Of a DNA stretch of 64,000 nt, positions 26,821 through 37,397 are shown piece after piece. The notes under the pieces are model-generated. The model had not been told where the DNA came from. It made no database searches and worked only from the letters and a program-made list of their open reading frames with translations. Positions within the stretch are counted from its first letter, which is position 1. Each line of letters opens with the position of its first letter. The position numbers were made by a program, and so were the translations under genes. The DNA is from Marinomonas shanghaiensis (GTDB lineage Bacteria > Pseudomonadota > Gammaproteobacteria > Pseudomonadales > Marinomonadaceae): assembly GCF_003259175.1 (NCBI RefSeq), contig NZ_QGOK01000019.1:39676-103675 (forward strand). The letters are read 5' to 3'.

Positions 26821-28323
26821 TTAATCTTGTGGGCGCATATGTGGGAACAACAATACGTCGCGGATCGAAGGCGCATTAGTGAATAACATCACCAAACGGT
26901 CGATACCGATACCTTCACCAGCGGTCGGTGGTAGGCCGTATTCTAGGGCATTGATGTAGTCAGCATCGTAATGCATGGCTTCATCATCACCCGCGTCTTT
27001 TTCTGCAACCTGACGCATGAAGCGCTCAGCTTGGTCTTCTGGATCGTTAAGCTCAGAGAAACCGTTAGCAATTTCACGACCACCCACGAAGAATTCAAAA
27101 CGATCAGTGATGAAGTCATTATCGTCATTACGACGGGCAAGTGGCGATACTTCCGCTGGGTATTCAGTAATGAAGGTTGGTTGATCCAGTTTATGCTCGG
27201 CGGTTTCTTCGAAGATTTCCGTCCAAAGCTTACCTAAGCCCCAAATAGGCTTCACATCGATTTTCAGTTTCTTCGCAACGGCCGTTGCACTCTCCAAGGT
27301 TGCCAAATCTTCCGCTTTCAACTCTGGATTGTAGTGAAGGATAGAATCCAGCATGGTCATGCGAACAAACGGTGCACCGAAATCGTACTCAGAACCCTGA
27401 TAAGTGACCGTAGTCTTACCCAAGACTTTTTCTGCCACAGTTCGCAACATGTCTTCGGTCAAATCCATCATGTCATTGTAATCAGCATAGGCTTGGTAGA
27501 ATTCGATCATAGTGAATTCTGGGTTATGACGAGTCGAGGTTCCTTCGTTACGGAAGTTACGGTTAATCTCAAACACACGCTCAAAACCACCGACCACCAA
27601 ACGCTTCAAATAAAGCTCTGGCGCAATACGCAGGTACATACTCATGTCCATGGCATTATGATGAGTCACGAATGGACGTGCTGATGCACCACCAGGAATG
27701 GTTTGTAACATGGGTGTTTCCACCTCCATGAAACGACGGTCTTCTAGGAAGCGACGAATCGTAGAGATAATTTTTGAACGCATCTGAAAGGTCTCACGAG
27801 ACTCTTCGTTTACAATCAAATCAACATAACGCTGACGGTAACGCATTTCCATGTCAGACAAACCATGATGCTTGTCTGGTAATGGTCGTAGAGATTTGGT
27901 TAGCAATTGCGCTTCTTGCATATCAATATACAAGTCGCCTTTGCCAGATTTATGCACAGGACCAGAAATGCCAATAATGTCGCCCAAGTCCCACGTTTTT
28001 TGATCTGCCAATAGTTCAGGACTCAAGGCTTTACGATTGACGTAAGCTTGGATTTGACCTGTCATATCTTGCAACAACATGAACGCACCACGATTACGAA
28101 TAATACGACCCGCAATGCTGACTTTATGGTCTTTCTCTTCTAACTCAGCTTTTTCTAGTTCGCCAAATTCCGCTTGAAGGTCTGCGGCATAGGCATTAGG
28201 ACGAAAGGTATTTGGAAACGCATTTCGTTCTGCACGAATAGCGGCCAATTTACCACGACGCTCGGCTACTAGGCGATTGTCATCAGATTGCAGTGTGGAT
28301 TCTGTGCTGTTTTCGTTAGCCAT
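26821..28323 (-). CDS. lysS: Lysyl-tRNA synthetase, class II
   Basis: Charges tRNA-Lys. About 500 residues from ATG 28323 ([20 protein letters not shown]); a TTG eight codons upstream is less likely. N-terminal OB-fold anticodon domain (about 60-160), class II core with motif 2 [20 protein letters not shown] and motif 3 [18 protein letters not shown]. It follows prfB by 45 bases on the same strand, the classic prfB-lysS pair. Confidence 0.97.
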   Translation of the reverse strand: MANENSTESTLQSDDNRLVAERRGKLAAIRAERNAFPNTFRPNAYAADLQAEFGELEKAELEEKDHKVSIAGRIIRNRGAFMLLQDMTGQIQAYVNRKALSPELLADQKTWDLGDIIGISGPVHKSGKGDLYIDMQEAQLLTKSLRPLPDKHHGLSDMEMRYRQRYVDLIVNEESRETFQMRSKIISTIRRFLEDRRFMEVETPMLQTIPGGASARPFVTHHNAMDMSMYLRIAPELYLKRLVVGGFERVFEINRNFRNEGTSTRHNPEFTMIEFYQAYADYNDMMDLTEDMLRTVAEKVLGKTTVTYQGSEYDFGAPFVRMTMLDSILHYNPELKAEDLATLESATAVAKKLKIDVKPIWGLGKLWTEIFEETAEHKLDQPTFITEYPAEVSPLARRNDDNDFITDRFEFFVGGREIANGFSELNDPEDQAERFMRQVAEKDAGDDEAMHYDADYINALEYGLPPTAGEGIGIDRLVMLFTNAPSIRDVLLFPHMRPQD

Positions 28324-28368
28324 GATTTTGCTATCTACTCTTTTCAATATTTTAAATAAGGAACGGCG

Positions 28369-29464
28369 TTATAGGCCTTGTTTCAAACTTGCCACGATAA
28401 ACTGGTCAAGACTACCATCCAAAACGGCACCAGTGTTGGACGTTTCCACGCCCGTACGCAAATCCTTAATACGCGATGCATCCAGTACGTATGAACGAAT
28501 TTGACTGCCCCAACCGATATCAGATTTGCTATCTTCTAAGGCTTGAGCCGCTTCGTTGCGCTTCATCATTTCAAACTCGTATAATTTGGCACGAAGTTGT
28601 TTCATGGCAAAGTCTCGGTTAGCGTGTTGGGAACGCTGATTTTGACATTGCACCACAATGCCCGTCGGCACGTGAGTAATACGCACAGCAGAGTCTGTCG
28701 TGTTTACGTGCTGACCACCCGCTCCAGAAGAACGATACGTGTCAGTCCGAATGTCCGCCGGATTGATCTCGATGTCTACATTGTCGTCAACTTCAGGAGA
28801 CACAAACACAGACGCAAACGAGGTATGACGACGGTTACCAGAATCAAAGGGAGATTTACGAACCAAACGGTGTACACCCGTTTCAGTACGTAACCAACCA
28901 AAAGCATACTCACCTTCAAAACGAATGGTGGCAGACTTTATTCCAGCGACATCTCCTGCCGACACTTCCATCAACTCAACGTTGAAGCCTTTGTCTTCCC
29001 CCCAGCGTAAATACATACGCAATAGGATATTGGCCCAATCTTGCGCTTCGGTGCCACCAGAACCTGACTGAATATCCAAGAAAGCACTGTTTTCGTCCAT
29101 TTCTTTGGAAAACATGCGGCGGAACTCTAACTTAGCTAATAACGTTTCTAGCGCTTCTAGCTCAGACTGAACCGCTTCTACGGAATCTTCGTCATTTTCC
29201 TCTACAGCAATGTCTAACAACTCTTTAGAGTCGCTTAGACCAGACTCCATGCTGTCTAGCGTTTCAACAACAGCTTCGAGCGCTGCGCGCTCTTTACCAA
29301 GTTTTTGAGCGTACTCTGGATTATTCCAAATGCTTGGATCTTCCAGTTCACGGTTAACTTCCTCTAAGCGTTCTTTCTTTGACTCGTAGTCAAAGATACC
29401 CCCGAAGGGTTAAAGCACGAGCTGAAAGGTCTTTGATCTTAGAAACTATCGGGTTTATTTCCAT
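28369..29464 (-). CDS. prfB: Peptide chain release factor 2 (programmed +1 frameshift)
   Basis: Release factor for UGA and UAA codons. The gene begins at ATG 29464 ([20 protein letters not shown]), reads to a TGA at 29390-29392, and continues in the +1 frame through [18 protein letters not shown] to the stop at 28369, giving about 364 residues. The frameshift autoregulates RF2: low RF2 lets the ribosome slip at the TGA. The GGQ loop is intact ([10 protein letters not shown]) and so is the SPF stop-codon motif (VRKSPFDSG). A simple ORF call splits the gene at an internal ATG (29250). Confidence 0.97.
29389..29404 (-). other. prfB programmed +1 frameshift site
   Basis: On the minus strand the site reads CGGGGGTATCTTTGAC: a G-rich Shine-Dalgarno-like element, then CTT-TGA-C. 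The CTT codon slips forward one base over TGA. It matches the E. coli prfB site except that AGGGGG is CGGGGG here. Confidence 0.95.
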
Positions 29465-29608
29465 ATTGGCGTCAATTTGCTATAAACAGTGTGAATAAAG
29501 ATGATTCGGAATTGTAACGAATTTACTCGCAGCATAAAATGCCATTCTCTACCCAATGATGGAAAAACAGACCATTTTTTGTGGGCCTTGCTATCAAATG
29601 GAGTCAAT

Positions 29609-29908
29609 ATGGATAAACCAACGGTTACTGTCGCCATACTGGGACAAAGTTATAAGATAAATTGCCCAAAAGGGCATGAACCGGATTTGAAAGAAGCCGC
29701 TGAATATTTAAACAATCAAATGCGCGAAATCAAAGCCAGCGGAAAAGTAGTGGGTCTTGAAAAAATAGCGGTACTCGCTGCATTGAATATTACTCACGAC
29801 ATGCTTTCGAACCGAAAATACGCCCGTTCTAACGAGCAACAGTTGCGAGAACTGACGTCGCAGCTTGATGCGGCATTAGCCCATGAAACAAAATTGGTTA
29901 ATGAATAA
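29609..29908 (+). CDS. zapA: Cell division protein ZapA
   Basis: Cytoplasmic FtsZ-ring stabiliser, 99 residues. Start at ATG 29609 (MDKPTVTVAILGQSYKINC) with GGAG upstream; a longer frame from 29501 is not part of the family. The core PDLKEAAEYLNNQM, then VVGLEKIAVLAALNITHDML, and the C-terminal coiled coil QQLRELTSQLDAAL are diagnostic. It is followed by 6S RNA and the 5-formyl-THF cyclo-ligase gene, the order also found in E. coli and Pseudomonas. Confidence 0.95.
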   Translation: MDKPTVTVAILGQSYKINCPKGHEPDLKEAAEYLNNQMREIKASGKVVGLEKIAVLAALNITHDMLSNRKYARSNEQQLRELTSQLDAALAHETKLVNE

Positions 29909-30005
29909 ACATCCGTGGTTTATTCCTTGATCTACTTTTTCGATTGCAAGCGTAGAACACGAATTTTCTTCATACAATACAGAAAACGAATTAGCCTATT
30001 GGGTG

Positions 30006-30213
30006 ATTTCTCTGTTGAGTTACTCTATACTGGAGTTCGTTTCCTGGGTTGTTCGAAGCGGCTTAACGCCCTTGAGCCTATGAGTAATACCCCGGAAAGA
30101 GCCTGCTGGCTTGGTGTGCATGTCCGTGCGTCGGAAAGCCTAAAAAGTCACAGTTCTTTCCACCTTGAACCACTGGGTTCAAGGCCAATAGCCGAAACGG
30201 CAACTTGGGAAAC
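30006..30213 (+). ncRNA. ssrS: 6S RNA
   Basis: Regulatory RNA that binds the sigma-70 holoenzyme in stationary phase by mimicking an open promoter. Conserved primary blocks of gammaproteobacterial 6S RNA are present: ATTTCTCTG at the 5' end, CTTGAGCCTATG, GGTGTGCATGTCCG, CGGAAAGCCTAAAA, CACCTTGAACC followed by GGGTTCAAGG, and a closing 3' segment GGCAACTTGGGAAACTC that can pair with the 5' region. It lies in the zapA-ygfA gap, the conserved position. Ends are approximate; about 208 bases. Confidence 0.93.
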
Positions 30214-30219
30214 TCTTTT

Positions 30220-30804
30220 ATGACCTCTCATCTCGACCCCAGACAAACCCTTAGACGTCAATTACGTCAAACAAGAAGAAGCTTATCGGATGATGAGCAA
30301 CTTAACGCTGCGATGGCGCTACTGAAGGGCTTTAAAGAACAACTTTCTTCACTCAATCTAACCAAGATAAATCGCGTTGCTTTATATCTAAGCAATGATG
30401 GCGAGATTTCTCCGCATATCTTATGTGAGTATTGCTGGCAACAAAACATTGAAACATACCTCCCTGTTGTCCAAGGGAAACAACTTGCCTTTGCACGATA
30501 CAGCGCAGACAGCATCTGGCAAGAAAATATCTTTGGCATCAAAGAGCCAATGACAGCGGAATATTTAACAGGCAATGAATTAGATGTTGTACTCTTACCT
30601 TTAGTAGGGTTCGATTGCCAAGGCGGTCGTCTTGGCATGGGAGGCGGCTTTTACGACAGAACATTTGCCAATAAAAGTGTCAATACCCCTCCCAAACTAA
30701 TCGGTTTAGCGCACGATTGCCAAGAAGTAAAAAGCCTGCCAATCGAGGGCTGGGATGTTCCTTTACAAGCCATACTTACACCAAATAAGGTGGTTATAGT
30801 ATAG
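30220..30804 (+). CDS. 5-formyltetrahydrofolate cyclo-ligase
   Basis: ATP-dependent enzyme that returns 5-formyl-THF to 5,10-methenyl-THF. About 194 residues from ATG 30220, just after the 6S RNA end. Diagnostic motif GRLGMGGGFYDRTF with the substrate/ATP site; RQTLRRQLRQTRRSL at the N-terminus. Likely read through from ssrS, as in E. coli where ygfA is co-transcribed and linked to persister formation. Confidence 0.94.
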   Translation: MTSHLDPRQTLRRQLRQTRRSLSDDEQLNAAMALLKGFKEQLSSLNLTKINRVALYLSNDGEISPHILCEYCWQQNIETYLPVVQGKQLAFARYSADSIWQENIFGIKEPMTAEYLTGNELDVVLLPLVGFDCQGGRLGMGGGFYDRTFANKSVNTPPKLIGLAHDCQEVKSLPIEGWDVPLQAILTPNKVVIV

Positions 30805-30826
30805 GGGCTAAATGATTACTGATAAG

Positions 30827-32239
30827 TTAAAACACAAAACTATAACCAACCGACACAAATGCGCCGCTATTACCTTCATCGTTTTCGGGCGCGTAGGCAA
30901 CATCAACATCCAAGCGTCGATAAAACGTTAGGCCCGCTGTGTAATAATTTAACTCGCTACCGACTAGGTTTTTTCGATAACCAATACGCATGCCTGGTAA
31001 AACCCAATTATCACTAAAATACGATAAAGACACTGTCGCCCACTGATACTCATCGCCCAGCGGATCGGAAATAGCATTTACATCATAAGAGCCAGCAAGA
31101 GAAAAATGCTGATCCTTACTCTTAATCGCTGCATCGACCGTCATTTGCGCTTCCATCTTATACGTTTCCTTTAGCGAGAAAACGCCTTCGCCTGCGAACC
31201 TAAGAGCCGCCTCACAACTCGTCTTATCGGCTCCAACTAGACCTGTACAGTTACTCACCAAACCTTTGTAGTCGAACTCAGGCTCATTCACGTTTGCTAT
31301 CGAAGCACCCAATTGAAAATTACGTGCTGCTAAAATAAGTCCCAAATCCAACGAAACACCTGACGAAACAGAGTCACGGCTTAAGAAAAAATCACTATAA
31401 GAAACACTGGAATCGTCATCCTCTGTCAGGACTGTCAGCTTTTGATCTAAAGCAAGTCGATGAAAGTTAAGTCGACCACCAACAATCAAAGCGCTGGTTT
31501 CGGATCGAGACACCATTTCACTGTAACCCACACTAAAATGATAATCCGACGCCCTCTTCATATAGACTGAAGTATCCGATTCAACATCAGCGCCGCTAAC
31601 ATCAACACCATCAAGATCCGCCGCACTGGTCACAGCCTCTAACTCATCCACGCCCGTAAGGGTTAAATTATCTGCCAATATATCGGCACGGCCAACCAGA
31701 GACGCACTCGCGTCTAACGTAAAAACACCACGACGTCTGGTTTTATAAATAATAGGCAAAAAAGGCGCTTGAACTGTCGTAGCAAATTTTACATAAGTGG
31801 TTTGACTAATATCAGAAATCACGGCATCAGCGGAATCAAGAGAGCTATTAATGTCCGCAAGCACTTCATCAATCTTAGCGACGACAAACGCATCCGGATC
31901 AGGAGCAGACTGGGCTTCTGTTTTAATCGCCTCGACATCTATACTGGAAGTAAAGTCTTCATCAAAAATGGCTTCAAGCTCATCGACTCTATCATTTATA
32001 TCATCGATTCCTCCCCCTTCAACAGCAATCCCTACTGGCCCTAAAAAACTAACCCGAAAACCTTGTAGATTTGCCATTAAATAGGAAGCCGCTGGGTTAC
32101 CAGCTGCTGTCGATAATGCATGACGATTGCCGTAATTTCCCAACACTATGCTCGAGCCAATAGGCTGATACACATTCATCGACGCCGCTGAATAGACGCT
32201 ATATACACTTAAACCAATAACCATCAAATACTTTTTCAT
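30827..32239 (-). CDS. TraF_2-like outer-membrane protein, paralogue 1
   Basis: 470 residues. A Sec signal peptide (MKKYLMVIGLSVYSVYSAAS) precedes YQPIGSSIVLGNYGNRHALS, the family start. A charged insertion with GGIDDINDRVDELEAIFDED may form a coiled coil (about 80-130). Aromatic beta-type repeats run to a C-terminal SVGYSFVF; a terminal Phe after alternating residues is the signal for BAM-assembled outer-membrane barrels. The family is often annotated as conjugal transfer TraF (PF13729), but no transfer genes are here. Paralogue of 32357-33604. Function unknown. Confidence 0.78.
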   Translation of the reverse strand: MKKYLMVIGLSVYSVYSAASMNVYQPIGSSIVLGNYGNRHALSTAAGNPAASYLMANLQGFRVSFLGPVGIAVEGGGIDDINDRVDELEAIFDEDFTSSIDVEAIKTEAQSAPDPDAFVVAKIDEVLADINSSLDSADAVISDISQTTYVKFATTVQAPFLPIIYKTRRRGVFTLDASASLVGRADILADNLTLTGVDELEAVTSAADLDGVDVSGADVESDTSVYMKRASDYHFSVGYSEMVSRSETSALIVGGRLNFHRLALDQKLTVLTEDDDSSVSYSDFFLSRDSVSSGVSLDLGLILAARNFQLGASIANVNEPEFDYKGLVSNCTGLVGADKTSCEAALRFAGEGVFSLKETYKMEAQMTVDAAIKSKDQHFSLAGSYDVNAISDPLGDEYQWATVSLSYFSDNWVLPGMRIGYRKNLVGSELNYYTAGLTFYRRLDVDVAYAPENDEGNSGAFVSVGYSFVF

Positions 32240-32301
32240 GCTTTGCTCACAATAATCAATACAACACAGCCCTGCATGCTAAAAAGCCTATCGCTGAGAT
32301 A

Positions 32302-32335
32302 AAAAAAGCCGAGGACGTTTAAAGTCATCGGCTTT
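32302..32335 (-). terminator. Terminator between the TraF_2-like paralogues
   Basis: AAAGCCGA and TCGGCTTT pair across a 15-base loop. On the minus strand a T-run (TTTTTTT) follows. The two paralogues are therefore probably separate units. Confidence 0.85.
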
Positions 32336-32356
32336 CTTTATTAAATCTTTACAATT

Positions 32357-33604
32357 TTAAAAGGCTGTATCGTAACCAATCGAGAAATAACCACCACGTG
32401 GCAACTCATCGCCATCCTCATCTGTCACTGTGTCGAGCGCAACAGCTAGGTCAATGTTAAGTCGTTTCAAAAATGTTAAGCCAAGAGAAGCGTAACTAAG
32501 TTCAGTACCGACCATATTCTGACGGTAGCCAACACGAATGCCCGGTAAGAAATGTGAATCGCCGTAGTAAGACAAAGAAGCCGCTGCCCATTGGTATTCA
32601 TCACCCACAGCATCTTTTACTTCATTGGTGTCGTAGGACAGACCTAATGTCACTTGTTTGCCTTTGGTCGATACAGCCGCATCGATTGTGGTTTGCATTT
32701 CCATGACGTATTTATCCGTTGCCGAGATATTATATTTATTCGACGCAGCATTTGAAATAATTGATGCACCATCGAACTCTGGCTCATTAATATTGGCAAC
32801 CGTCACACCGACGTGATAATTATTAGAGATCCATAATGCGCCTAAATCGATACCGACCCCAGTACTGCTTACCGCATCATCGGAAATGGCATCGGAAATA
32901 GCATCGCTAGCTTCAACACTCTCGTCATCAAGCTTCACTAGCGCACGCCCCATGGAGATATCATGCAAATTGGCTTTAACTCCACCTATCAACATGCCAT
33001 GATCGTTTTGCCACATTGATTGACTGTAACCCAAGCCTATTTGTAAATCTGTAGCCGTTTGAGCGTAAAATGAAGAGTCAGTTTCCAAGCCATCATTGGT
33101 ACCGTTTTCAACAACTTCACTTGCTAACAAACTTCCTTTCGCCACACCAGAAAGGCTGGCATCTAGCATAAAAGCCCCATTATTTTTAGTCTTATAAATC
33201 AACGGCATAAAAGGCACTTGCATGCTGGCAGATATCTTCAAATAAGCACTATCACCTATTTCATTTAGGATATCGTTCGCACGATCTCTGTTAGCCGTCG
33301 CATTCGTTGCATTGGCATTATCAATAAGATCTTCAATCTCCTCAACTTGATCATCCAGATCACTCACATCACCCATTTCAACACCCACGCTCAGAGGGCC
33401 TAAAATGCCAAAACGAAAACTGTCATTGTCATCCTGATTTACCATCAAAAAAGGCGCAGCAGGGTTTCCAAGCGCTGTCGACAACGCTCTGATGTTTGGC
33501 GCGCTGCTTAACGTAAAACTAGAACCAACAGGCTGATTAACCGGCATTGCCGCCATCACAGCAGAGCTCAACAAACTCGTAGAAAAAATAGCAATTTTTT
33601 TCAT
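32357..33604 (-). CDS. TraF_2-like outer-membrane protein, paralogue 2
   Basis: 415 residues from ATG 33604 (MKKIAIFSTSLLSSAVMAAM), with GAGGGA nine bases upstream; the longer frame to 33694 adds 30 unrelated residues. Signal peptide cleaved near AVMA. Family start VNQPVGSSFTLSSAPNIRAL and GNPAAPFLMVNQ match paralogue 1; so do the C-terminal LPGIRVGYRQNMVGTELSYA and the ending SIGYDTAF with terminal Phe. An acidic linker (VSDLDDQVEEIEDLIDNA) replaces that of paralogue 1. Gene duplication is clear; role unknown. Confidence 0.78.
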   Translation of the reverse strand: MKKIAIFSTSLLSSAVMAAMPVNQPVGSSFTLSSAPNIRALSTALGNPAAPFLMVNQDDNDSFRFGILGPLSVGVEMGDVSDLDDQVEEIEDLIDNANATNATANRDRANDILNEIGDSAYLKISASMQVPFMPLIYKTKNNGAFMLDASLSGVAKGSLLASEVVENGTNDGLETDSSFYAQTATDLQIGLGYSQSMWQNDHGMLIGGVKANLHDISMGRALVKLDDESVEASDAISDAISDDAVSSTGVGIDLGALWISNNYHVGVTVANINEPEFDGASIISNAASNKYNISATDKYVMEMQTTIDAAVSTKGKQVTLGLSYDTNEVKDAVGDEYQWAAASLSYYGDSHFLPGIRVGYRQNMVGTELSYASLGLTFLKRLNIDLAVALDTVTDEDGDELPRGGYFSIGYDTAF

Positions 33605-33916
33605 AATGGAATCCCTCACAAAACAAACATAAACAACGGTAAGATAACTTATCTCAATATAGCAAATTATAAGACTATTTCTTACACATTCCATACATTT
33701 TCAATGCATTTTTTTCATCGATAAAATCAAAAAAAACCATAAGAACAAAAAGGACGTTTAAAAAAGAGAAAAATTTCGAGATGAGAGTGTTTTTTGGAGA
33801 ATATAAGATATAAAAACAAACAGAATAATGAATTTTATGCACATTAATTGCACATAAAAAATGGCAAACAGAAAGGGTGTTTGCCACTTTAGAAGCATTG
33901 TATTTACAGTTGCGTG
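33605..33916. other. AT-rich intergenic region with kdsB terminator
   Basis: Holds the promoter of the TraF_2-like gene on the right side of its start, and the kdsB terminator at 33862-33886 (TGGCAAAC and GTTTGCCA, followed on the minus strand by TTTTTT). A 70-codon frame inside it lacks family features and a ribosome site and is not called. Confidence 0.7.
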
Positions 33917-34735
33917 TTAATTGACGTCCAGAGACAACTGGTGACGAAGTTTTTCCAAGTCCTCAGGCGTATCCACACCATGGGTAGGCAAACTATCCGC
34001 GAGCGCAACCTGAACCTTGATGCCTTGATGCAAAAAACGCAGCTGTTCAAGCTTTTCCCAGCGCTCTAATGGTGACATAGGCAGATCAGCGTATTTGGCT
34101 AACAAACTGGCTCGATAGACATACAAACCTATGTGACGAAGAGCGGGGAAATCAATAGGCAAAAACCCCGAACGATCAAGGTTACTAGCAAAGCCATCTC
34201 TATCCCAAGGCATAGGGGAGCGACTAAAATACAGCGCACGCTGCTTCTCATCACACACTACTTTCACAACGTTAGGATTAAAAAAATCTTCCAGCTGGTC
34301 AATCGCACACGCCACAGTGGCCATTTCCGCTTCTTTATCTTGGTTTAATGCAATTACGCTGGAATGAATCAAGTTAACGGGCAAAAAAGGCTCATCACCT
34401 TGTACGTTGACGACAATTTCATCACCTTGCCACCCCTTTTTTGCGGCCACTTCCGCCAATCGTTCCGTGCCATTTTCGTGATCATCACGCGTCATGACAA
34501 CCGACGCGCCAAATGCCAAGGCCGCTTGCTCAATAATCTCGTGATCGGTGGCGACGGTAACCGATTGCGCACCCGCCTTTAGGGCCAATTCATAAACCCA
34601 CTGTAATACGGGTTTGCCACCCAGGTCTGCCATCAGCTTTTGTGGAAAACGCTGAGAAGCGTAGCGAGCCGGAATCACTATGTGGAAATCCGGTAGCGTT
34701 GCAGTACCAGCTATTGCATGTAAAGAGTCAGTCAT
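33917..34735 (-). CDS. kdsB: 3-deoxy-manno-octulosonate cytidylyltransferase
   Basis: Activates Kdo to CMP-Kdo for lipid A-core or capsule assembly; cytoplasmic. 272 residues with the CMP-sugar transferase motifs IVIPARYASQRFPQKLMADL, VQGDEPFLPVNLI and YFSRSPMPWDRDGF. The start overlaps the kdsC stop by one base (TAATG), so translation is coupled. Last gene of kdsD-kdsA-kdsC-kdsB. Confidence 0.96.
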   Translation of the reverse strand: MTDSLHAIAGTATLPDFHIVIPARYASQRFPQKLMADLGGKPVLQWVYELALKAGAQSVTVATDHEIIEQAALAFGASVVMTRDDHENGTERLAEVAAKKGWQGDEIVVNVQGDEPFLPVNLIHSSVIALNQDKEAEMATVACAIDQLEDFFNPNVVKVVCDEKQRALYFSRSPMPWDRDGFASNLDRSGFLPIDFPALRHIGLYVYRASLLAKYADLPMSPLERWEKLEQLRFLHQGIKVQVALADSLPTHGVDTPEDLEKLRHQLSLDVN

Positions 34736-35316
34736 TATTTTTCAAACTCCGGTTTTTGCGCCAATTCATAGGCTTGTTCCAAAGACATTCGAGAGGCTAA
34801 TACCATATCCGCTACCTCACGCGCCACACCTTCTCCAGCCGCTTTACTGAGTATAATTGGGCAATGACGCTGCACGACAATGTGCGCATCGGCTGGACAT
34901 AACGCCACACCAACGTTTGGCATGACCTGAAGATCAATCACATCATCGCCAACGTAGGCGGCTTCTTCTGAGAGAATGCCCAACTGCTCTATCAACTCAT
35001 TAAATGCAGCGGCTTTATTGTGACAACCCGGGTAAAAATGCGTCACTTTTAGCTCTTCCATCCGTCGTCTCAGTGGCAGCGAATCTTTTGCTGTGATCAC
35101 AGCGACTTGTATCCCCCACTTTGGCAACAACTTCATCGCTACGCCATCTTTAACGTTGAAGCGCTTTATGCTTTCACCTTGCTCGGTATACAAAAGACGA
35201 CCGTCCGTTAATACACCATCCACATCGAACACCACCAACTTCAAAGATTGTAATTTTGGTAGCAAATTTAAATCGTCATTCAGCACGGGATAAGAAGAAA
35301 GAAAAGCCATATCCAT
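34735..35316 (-). CDS. kdsC: 3-deoxy-manno-octulosonate-8-phosphate phosphatase
   Basis: HAD-superfamily C0 phosphatase that removes the phosphate from Kdo-8-P; active as a tetramer. 193 residues; nucleophile motif VVFDVDGVLTDGRLLYTEQG at the N-terminus, VITAKDSLPLRRRMEEL, and the Mg2+-binding YVGDDVIDLQVM. It lies 3 bases after kdsA and overlaps kdsB by one base. Confidence 0.95.
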   Translation of the reverse strand: MDMAFLSSYPVLNDDLNLLPKLQSLKLVVFDVDGVLTDGRLLYTEQGESIKRFNVKDGVAMKLLPKWGIQVAVITAKDSLPLRRRMEELKVTHFYPGCHNKAAAFNELIEQLGILSEEAAYVGDDVIDLQVMPNVGVALCPADAHIVVQRHCPIILSKAAGEGVAREVADMVLASRMSLEQAYELAQKPEFEK

Positions 35317-35319
35317 TGA

Positions 35320-36204
<885 letters not shown>

Positions 36205-36304
36205 CTAAGTTAACGCACACTTACGCGTCAGCGTGCGATATAAATAAGGCAGATACTGTATTCGATGCCACAAGCACTATAATCTTGCAAAGGCACCTTA
36301 TGAC

Positions 36305-37279
36305 TTATCGATCGTAAATCTCTAAAATTCCAGACAGATTTTTCGCATCGTCCACAACGACCAGCAAGGTGATTTTATCGCGCAGCATTTGCTCTTCGGC
36401 TTGCACTATCATCACATTTTCATTAATGGTTTTAGGATTGGGAGTCATTAAGCTTGCCATGGTTTTGTGTATCATGCCCTCGCTTTCTTTTAGCATAGCG
36501 CGGCGTAAGTCTCCATCGGTGAAAATGCCTAATAATTTTCCCTCATCTTGAATTAAGACGACGCCCATTCTGCCGTGGGTCATAACGGATATAGCATCTT
36601 TTAAAGTGGTATTTGGTGTGCAAATCGGCAAATTATCTTTGTGCATAAGATCTTTTACACGAGTCAGCAGTTTACGACCTAGACTGCCACCAGGATGAAA
36701 TCGAGCAAAGTCTTGTGGCTGAAAATTACGACACTCCATCAATGCCACCGCCAAAGCATCCCCCATAGCCGTTGTCATCGTCGTCGACGTAGTTGGAGCA
36801 AGATTATTTGGGCAGGTTTCTTTATCGATAGAAAGGTCTAGAACACAATCACAATGCTTCGCTAAGGTGGAATCTGTGTTTCCCACCATGGCAATGCTCG
36901 GATTACCGAAGCTTTTTAACGAAGGCAATAAGCGCATCAGCTCTTCTGTTTCGCCCGAAAAACTGATTAATACTAAAACATCTTCCGGCTGAATCATGCC
37001 CAGATCACCGTGAAAAGCTTCTCCAGGATGAAGGAAAAAACTGGGCGTGCCGGTTGACGCTAATGTAGCGGCAATTTTCTTACCTATTAAGCCAGATTTT
37101 CCCATACCACAAATGATCGTGCGGCCTTTACTGGTTAAAATCATTCGAACGGCTTTAGCGAATTCTTCGGTTACTTGATCAACCAAGTTAGCCAAAGCTT
37201 GGGCTTGGGTAGACAGAGTACGTCGAGCACTCTCAATGAGCACATCGGAGTGAATACTCTTTATGGACGGGTCACTCAT
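36305..37279 (-). CDS. kdsD: Arabinose-5-phosphate isomerase
   Basis: Converts ribulose-5-phosphate to arabinose-5-phosphate, the first step of Kdo supply. N-terminal SIS domain (GMGKSGLIGKKIAATLASTG with the sugar-phosphate loop) and two CBS domains in the C-terminal third (LKDAISVMTHGRMGVVLIQD; TIN to end). The ATG at 37279 (MSDPSIKSIHSDVLIESARR, 324 residues) has AGAGG upstream and matches KdsD length; ATG 37321 would add 14 residues and has no ribosome site. First gene of the Kdo cassette. Confidence 0.95.
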   Translation of the reverse strand: MSDPSIKSIHSDVLIESARRTLSTQAQALANLVDQVTEEFAKAVRMILTSKGRTIICGMGKSGLIGKKIAATLASTGTPSFFLHPGEAFHGDLGMIQPEDVLVLISFSGETEELMRLLPSLKSFGNPSIAMVGNTDSTLAKHCDCVLDLSIDKETCPNNLAPTTSTTMTTAMGDALAVALMECRNFQPQDFARFHPGGSLGRKLLTRVKDLMHKDNLPICTPNTTLKDAISVMTHGRMGVVLIQDEGKLLGIFTDGDLRRAMLKESEGMIHKTMASLMTPNPKTINENVMIVQAEEQMLRDKITLLVVVDDAKNLSGILEIYDR

Positions 37280-37397
37280 ACAGCCTCTCAACTCAGCGTA
37301 ATAATCGGAAAGTGACATCATTATACAGAGGAGAAAGCAAGTCGCCTATCAAAGAGCTATTTTTCCTCCCTGACAAGCGACCAGAAAGCGGAAATAA

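Noticed and set aside
27334..27684. 116-codon plus-strand frame antisense to lysS
   Set aside because: It lies fully opposite a conserved class II synthetase and shows no recognisable protein features.
28369..29464. prfB as a pseudogene broken by an internal TGA
   Set aside because: The TGA lies in an exact CTT-TGA-C slippery site with a G-rich element upstream, and both frames join into a normal RF2. This is regulated frameshifting.
30827..33604. Conjugative or mobile element suggested by the TraF-like names
   Set aside because: No relaxase, pilus, mating-pair or integrase genes, no direct repeats and no composition change. The family name is inherited from weak similarity.
33675..33887. 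70-codon minus-strand frame between the TraF_2-like gene and kdsB
   Set aside because: AT-rich, no ribosome site and overlaps the kdsB terminator hairpin.
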